Part shown: piece by piece, positions 16,131-19,685 of the stretch
Numbering within the stretch: position 1 is the first letter of the stretch
Layout of the letters: the number at the start of each line of letters is the position of its first letter
Origin: Propionibacteriaceae bacterium
Lineage (GTDB): Bacteria > Actinomycetota > Actinomycetes > Propionibacteriales > Propionibacteriaceae
DNA: 19,685 nucleotides
NCBI GenBank assembly: GCA_025923975.1
Contig: JAICEV010000013.1
Coordinates: 1 to 19,685, forward strand
Reading direction: 5' to 3'
Made by a program: the position numbers and the translations under genes
Notes under the pieces: generated by a model
The model's input: the letters and a program-made list of their open reading frames with translations, nothing else
The model's database searches: none
What the model was told of the DNA's origin: nothing

Positions 16131-17023
16131 GGGACCTCATCCCACGGCGGTATCTCCAGACGCCTGACCATGATCGGCTCGCCGGAGAAAGCGCTGCGCA
16201 TTTCCATACGGAGCCACACCATGCGCTCCATGGCGAGCAGTGCCTCACGCACGGACCGCCATCCAGCCGGTGTCAGTGACTGCTCGCGCCTCGTGATGTG
16301 CTGCACCGCCAACCGCAGCTGCTCGTAATGCTGCAAAGGCAAGCGGGTTCCGACAGTCGCGGCATACCGAACGCCGCGCTGCTGGAGCTGGCCGCTGGCG
16401 ATGATGTCCAGGACCGCTCGGGTCAGCTCGTTTGACCATTCCGTGACAGAGCTCATGATCAGGTCTGGACGGGCGCGTACCGCCTCCGCGGTCACCTCAC
16501 GGCCGGAGGCGTCTCGTTCCGGCGGAATTTCGTCTTGGGCGTGCGACCGGAGGCTCTTGGCAAGCCGAGCCCACTGCGGGTTCTGCTCGACGAACCAAAT
16601 ACCACGCTCACCGAGACCTTTAGCGAGCACCGCCCGGTCGAGCTCGGTGGTCCTGGCCGCCAGCATCGCCAAGGGCGTCCAGTACGCGGCAGACACACGC
16701 TGGTCGTGGCGAACGGCAGCGGCCAACCATAGGTTGAGCAGATCCACCTGCGGCGGCGAGAGCAGGCGCACCAAGATCTCATGCGCCGCGCGGCTCGCCA
16801 CCGGCATCCGGCTCGGCGGCGCGACCGCACCCGGCGGGCAGGACTGCAGCAAACGACCTGCTCGTGTGACAGCACGATGCCGGGCTGCCAGCGACAGCAC
16901 CGCATGCGCCGGATCGGTGGCTTGATCAAGCTCCGTACCCCAGCTCACCGGAAGCCCGTCGGGCACCGCTCGCCGGTCGGTTCCGATCAGCCCCGTCGTT
17001 ACGACATCCTCCCAAACCGACAT
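16127..17023 (-). CDS. DUF5691-like protein of the MoxR/VWA cassette
   Basis: The protein has 298 residues and no recognised catalytic motif, signal or membrane segment. It starts MSVWEDVVTTGLIGTDRRA; the short GTDRRA block near the N-terminus is what I associate with DUF5691 proteins found beside SWIM and MoxR genes. It is rich in Ala, Leu and Arg and appears mostly helical, for example NLWLAAAVRHDQRV and GERGIWFVEQNPQWARLAK. From memory many family members are longer (about 450–500 residues), so this may be a compact version. It begins 3 nt after the SWIM gene stop and overlaps the ATPase start by 4 nt, so it should be made together with them. It may act as an adaptor or scaffold, which is inference. 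Confidence 0.7.
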   Translation of the reverse strand: MSVWEDVVTTGLIGTDRRAVPDGLPVSWGTELDQATDPAHAVLSLAARHRAVTRAGRLLQSCPPGAVAPPSRMPVASRAAHEILVRLLSPPQVDLLNLWLAAAVRHDQRVSAAYWTPLAMLAARTTELDRAVLAKGLGERGIWFVEQNPQWARLAKSLRSHAQDEIPPERDASGREVTAEAVRARPDLIMSSVTEWSNELTRAVLDIIASGQLQQRGVRYAATVGTRLPLQHYEQLRLAVQHITRREQSLTPAGWRSVREALLAMERMVWLRMEMRSAFSGEPIMVRRLEIPPWDEVP

Positions 17024-17026
17024 GGG

Positions 17027-18370
17027 TCAGGCCGCCTGTGCCACAACAGCCGTGCTGAATGGTTCGATGGCATCCATTCCGAGCAGACTGAGCGGTCGGA
17101 AACCGCGGGCGCTCCACTCTCCAAAGACCTCGATCGGCTCGCCTCCGGAACGAGCAAGCAAGGGCCAAGGCTCCTCGGGAAGGTCGATGATCTCGCAGCA
17201 CTCGCCGCTGGCGGCCCGCATGCGCCACGGTCCGGGGCTGGGCACCGGCGCTGCATTGATCACTGCCGGCATCCGGGCAGCCCACGGATCGGCGGCGATT
17301 AGCTGTGCAAACCGAGTGCGTACGTCGGTGAATGACTCGGCGGGCGGCATCGTCCGGCCAGCAGTCGCACTGGTCTGCTCGCCCACCAATGCGCGAAACT
17401 GCCCTGAACCCGGATAGAAGTGCAACCGAGCGTGCAACACGTACCCAGCTAGCACGGTGTCATCAAGTGGACCACCCGGTGGCGCGTAGCTCATGATCAC
17501 CGCCCAGCGGGACGAGTCAGCACCGTAAAGCCAGACCCGACGCGTATCCAGGCGGTAATCGGCGGTGTCTACCATCCCGACCGCAAACCAGTGGTCGAGA
17601 ACGCCGGGCATTGCGAGGACCTCGGACTTGCTGACCGAGTATCCAATCCGGCCGCGAACCGTCGCCGCAAGATCGGCCGGCAGCTCAGCGAGCCGTCGAT
17701 GCGCCTGAATCAGCAGATGCAATGCCCCTAGCTGCTCAAGGATGCGGCTCGGCCAGCCAACACTGGCGAACTCAGCTGGGATGGAGCGCAGCATGCCGGC
17801 GACTCCGGGGGCCTGCGCATCGATCATGCGCGCGGCCATCGTGTCGAAATGGGCATAGCCTGCTCGATCGAGGCCAGCGAGTCCACCGCGTATCTGGTCG
17901 CAAAGCCACTGATCGAGTTCGTCGAGCCCGCCTGCTACCCGTTCAGCACGGGCAGCAGCGCGCTTGGCTGCCGCCGCAGGATCAGCCAACTCCCCGTGCC
18001 GCTCGGCTCTTGCCGGCTCCGGCTGGCCTTTCCGGGAAACCCGCGCGCTTAACCAGGCCGCTGCGAAGTGTGGCGGTTCACTGTTGGGTATCAGGCCATC
18101 ACTCCACTGCAGGAGCAGGGCAAGCGCGTGCTTGCACGGCACTTTTCGGCTCGGGCAACTGCACGCGTACGCCGGGGAAGAGCCGAGAGCGACAACCGTC
18201 TCGTAGAACTGCCCGGCGCCACCGGCGCAGCATCCCCAGAGGCCCTTGGAATCGGTACCAACATCACGCCATGCCCGCGTTCCGGCAAGCGCGACGGCGG
18301 CCGCGATAGAGGCGCGGTCGGAGGCCAACGAAAGCACCTTCTGCCGCGGCCAGGTATCCATGGCGAACAC
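17027..18370 (-). CDS. SWIM zinc-finger domain protein (YehQ-like)
   Basis: This 447-residue protein has a SWIM zinc finger at its N-terminus: C70, C72, C79 and H81 in YACSCPSRKVPCKHALALLL, a clean CxCx6CxH pattern. It is preceded by a small Gly/Cys-rich strand, GLWGCCAGGAGQFYETVV, typical of SWIM proteins. SWIM domains bind DNA or proteins. An Ala/Arg-rich helical linker follows (about 130–150), then a long region with no recognised motif. The GTG at 18370 is preferred because GAGGGG lies 8 nt upstream; an in-frame ATG is at 18361. It is the first gene of the tightly coupled cassette, 36 nt after the FolP2-type gene. It may recruit the ATPase machine to a target; this is inference from position and domain type. 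Confidence 0.85.
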   Translation of the reverse strand: MFAMDTWPRQKVLSLASDRASIAAAVALAGTRAWRDVGTDSKGLWGCCAGGAGQFYETVVALGSSPAYACSCPSRKVPCKHALALLLQWSDGLIPNSEPPHFAAAWLSARVSRKGQPEPARAERHGELADPAAAAKRAAARAERVAGGLDELDQWLCDQIRGGLAGLDRAGYAHFDTMAARMIDAQAPGVAGMLRSIPAEFASVGWPSRILEQLGALHLLIQAHRRLAELPADLAATVRGRIGYSVSKSEVLAMPGVLDHWFAVGMVDTADYRLDTRRVWLYGADSSRWAVIMSYAPPGGPLDDTVLAGYVLHARLHFYPGSGQFRALVGEQTSATAGRTMPPAESFTDVRTRFAQLIAADPWAARMPAVINAAPVPSPGPWRMRAASGECCEIIDLPEEPWPLLARSGGEPIEVFGEWSARGFRPLSLLGMDAIEPFSTAVVAQAA

Positions 18371-18406
18371 AGTAGTTGCCCCTCAAGACAGCGATTCTGC
18401 TCGTGC

Positions 18407-19318
18407 TCAGCTCATGTTGTGGCGCAGGTACCCCGGCTGGCGGAATCCCATGACGGCCTCGATCATGCGAGCCGCGGCGACGGAGGCCGCAACATCGTGC
18501 ATCCGCAGGATCCTGGCACCGTTGAGGACACACACTGTGGCGGCAGCGATCGAGGGCGGCATTCGGTCCGATGTTGGCAGTCCGGTCACCTCGCCAACGA
18601 AGTCCTTGTTGGACACTGCGGCCAGCATTGGTAGGCCGAGATCAGCAACTTCAGCTAGCCGCCGGGTCAGTTCCAGCGTGTGTAACGTGTTCTTGTTAAG
18701 GTCGTGGCCGGGATCGATGACAATTCGGCTCTCCGGGACGCCATGATCAACTGCCAGCTGCACGCGCTCGGCGAGAAAAGCCTTGACTTCGGTGACGATG
18801 TCGATGTACTTCGGCCGATGATGATGATGGCGAGGTGGCGCGAGGCTGTGCGTGATCACCACCGTCGCTCCATGGGCCGCCACCACGTCGGCCATCTCTG
18901 GATCATGGAGGCCGGAAGTGTCGTTGATCACTGCGGCGCCCGCGGCAATGCCGCGCGCAGCGACCTCCGGGCGAAGTGTGTCAACGGAGATGACGATGTC
19001 GCTCTGGGCTGCCACCTGCTCAATGACCGGCACCACACGGTCGATCTCCTCGGTCACTGTGACCTCTGGCGTATCTGGTGAGAATGGAACGCCGCCGATG
19101 TCGATGCAACCTGCGCCGGCCTGCGCGGCAGCAAGGGCGGCCGTCACAGCCTGATCAAGTGCATAGGTTCGGCCCTGATCAACGAAGGAATCGGGCGTAC
19201 GATTCACGATTCCCATAACGACGATTTCATGATCGAAATCGAAGGTGCGCCGGCCGATAGTGCGAACCGGATTCCGAAGTGGTGGCAGGTAGCTCACGGG
19301 CCAAGTCTCAGACACCAT
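18407..19318 (-). CDS. folP2: FolP2-type dihydropteroate synthase homologue
   Basis: This 303-residue TIM-barrel protein is of the dihydropteroate synthase family. The canonical enzyme joins p-aminobenzoate to a pterin pyrophosphate in folate synthesis. Seen are MGIVNRTPDSF (35–45), IDIGG (72–76), SVDT (111–114), INDTSG (131–136), DPGHDLNKNTLHTLEL (202–217), SNKD (236–239) and RMHD (272–275). The sulfonamide/pABA loop, normally GGESTRPG, is GGVPFSPD here, and the usual SRK is SNK. These changes, with the NRTPDSF and SNKDxVGE wording, match mycobacterial FolP2 as I remember it, a paralogue reported not to replace FolP1. A histidine run HHHH lies at 164–167. The ATG at 19318 has no clear ribosome-binding site. 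Activity as a true synthase is therefore doubtful. Confidence 0.88.
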   Translation of the reverse strand: MVSETWPVSYLPPLRNPVRTIGRRTFDFDHEIVVMGIVNRTPDSFVDQGRTYALDQAVTAALAAAQAGAGCIDIGGVPFSPDTPEVTVTEEIDRVVPVIEQVAAQSDIVISVDTLRPEVAARGIAAGAAVINDTSGLHDPEMADVVAAHGATVVITHSLAPPRHHHHRPKYIDIVTEVKAFLAERVQLAVDHGVPESRIVIDPGHDLNKNTLHTLELTRRLAEVADLGLPMLAAVSNKDFVGEVTGLPTSDRMPPSIAAATVCVLNGARILRMHDVAASVAAARMIEAVMGFRQPGYLRHNMS

Positions 19319-19383
19319 GCAACTGGTTGGCGATCTGGCGATTGGCCCCGCGCGACCTCGATCCCGGCAGGCCGGTCCGATCC

Positions 19384-19685
19384 TCAGCTGTCGGGGCTCT
19401 GGACCGGCTCTGAGCGTCCCAGCAACGAGTTGTGGACAACCTCAGGCACGCGCAGACCGCCATGGTCCGCATACGTTCTGCGCAGCTCGTCGAACGACGG
19501 GTCAGGATCGTGCGTCATCCTGGCAAGCTGATCGAAGAAAACGAGTTGCTTGGCATCCAGCCGCTCATCCGGGCTCGGCTGGGCTCCCCAGGTGTCCCAG
19601 GGATGCATCTCCATCTTGTTCAGCGCCGCCAGACCGCGTACCAGGCTGCCGGCAATGAACCACAGCCCATATAGCTGGGCAAAGG
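19384..19685 (-). CDS. C-terminal end of an unrecognised protein (cut by window edge)
   Basis: The frame is open from the window edge to a TGA at 19384, giving 99 residues of a protein that starts outside the window. It reads FAQLYGLWFIAGSLVRGLAALN, then KMEMHPWDTWG, a hydrophilic linker, and FDELRRTYADHGGLRVPEVVHN near the end. The amphipathic first segment, the WDTWG block and the balanced composition look like real protein rather than chance. I faintly recall similar C-termini in actinobacterial transglutaminase-like proteins but cannot confirm this. An internal ATG at 19614 is not needed, since the frame continues upstream of it. The gene ends 65 nt before the FolP2-type gene and could share its transcript. 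Confidence 0.6.
   Translation of the reverse strand, partial: FAQLYGLWFIAGSLVRGLAALNKMEMHPWDTWGAQPSPDERLDAKQLVFFDQLARMTHDPDPSFDELRRTYADHGGLRVPEVVHNSLLGRSEPVQSPDS

Noticed and set aside
11433..18370. Cassette as a classic RavA–ViaA or CbbQ–CbbO operon
   Set aside because: The ATPase and VWA proteins resemble the YehL/YehP branch, and the SWIM, DUF5691 and DUF5682 partners are absent from those operons; no rubisco or NorD/NorQ-type genes are near.
18838..18842. Short histidine-encoding GATG repeat region in the FolP2-type gene (near 18818–18830) as a microsatellite
   Set aside because: Only a few ATG/GATG units, in frame and coding for HHHH; too short to call a repeat locus.

Overview
This 19.7 kb window looks like chromosomal DNA of an actinobacterium (Actinomycetota). 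The evidence is the mtrA–mtrB–lpqB signalling block followed by comF, hpf and secA, a GC-rich sequence with many GTG starts, a mycobacterial-type second dihydropteroate synthase, and an ACT-domain malic enzyme of the kind seen in that phylum. I cannot fix the order or genus. All 17 supported genes lie on the minus strand, so transcription runs from high to low coordinates. The first gene (about 19.7–19.4 kb) and the last (secA, 1.1–0 kb) are cut by the window edges.

In transcription order, the upstream half starts with the C-terminal end of an unrecognised protein (19685–19384) and a FolP2-type dihydropteroate synthase homologue (19318–18407). A tightly packed five-gene cassette follows (18370–11433): a SWIM zinc-finger protein, a DUF5691-like protein, a YehL-type MoxR AAA+ ATPase, a large DUF5682-type protein and a VWA/MIDAS protein. 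Their junctions are +3, -4, -4 and -8 nt, so they are almost certainly translated from one message. From memory this matches the uncharacterised E. coli yehL/yehM/yehP/yehQ locus. It is the best candidate here for a poorly described system: probably an ATPase–VWA chaperone or remodelling machine with two accessory proteins and a zinc-binding partner. The same compact run continues into an NAD(P)-malic enzyme, a VanZ-like membrane protein and a YqgE/AlgH protein (11391–8926), with gaps of 41, 4 and -4 nt.

The downstream half is a conserved actinobacterial core. A roughly 220 bp regulatory gap (8706–8925) holds a direct repeat of TCACAGCA that could be an MtrA autoregulatory site. MtrA response regulator, MtrB sensor kinase and LpqB lipoprotein (8705–4451) form the envelope and cell-division signalling module. 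ComF (4254–3502), the long-form ribosome hibernation factor HPF (3279–2650), a YcaQ-type DNA glycosylase (2508–1303) and SecA (1125–off the edge) complete the window. The gap before hpf carries a SigB/SigF-like promoter candidate, and the YcaQ-like gene looks leaderless.

No rRNA, tRNA, CRISPR array, insertion sequence or phage gene was seen.
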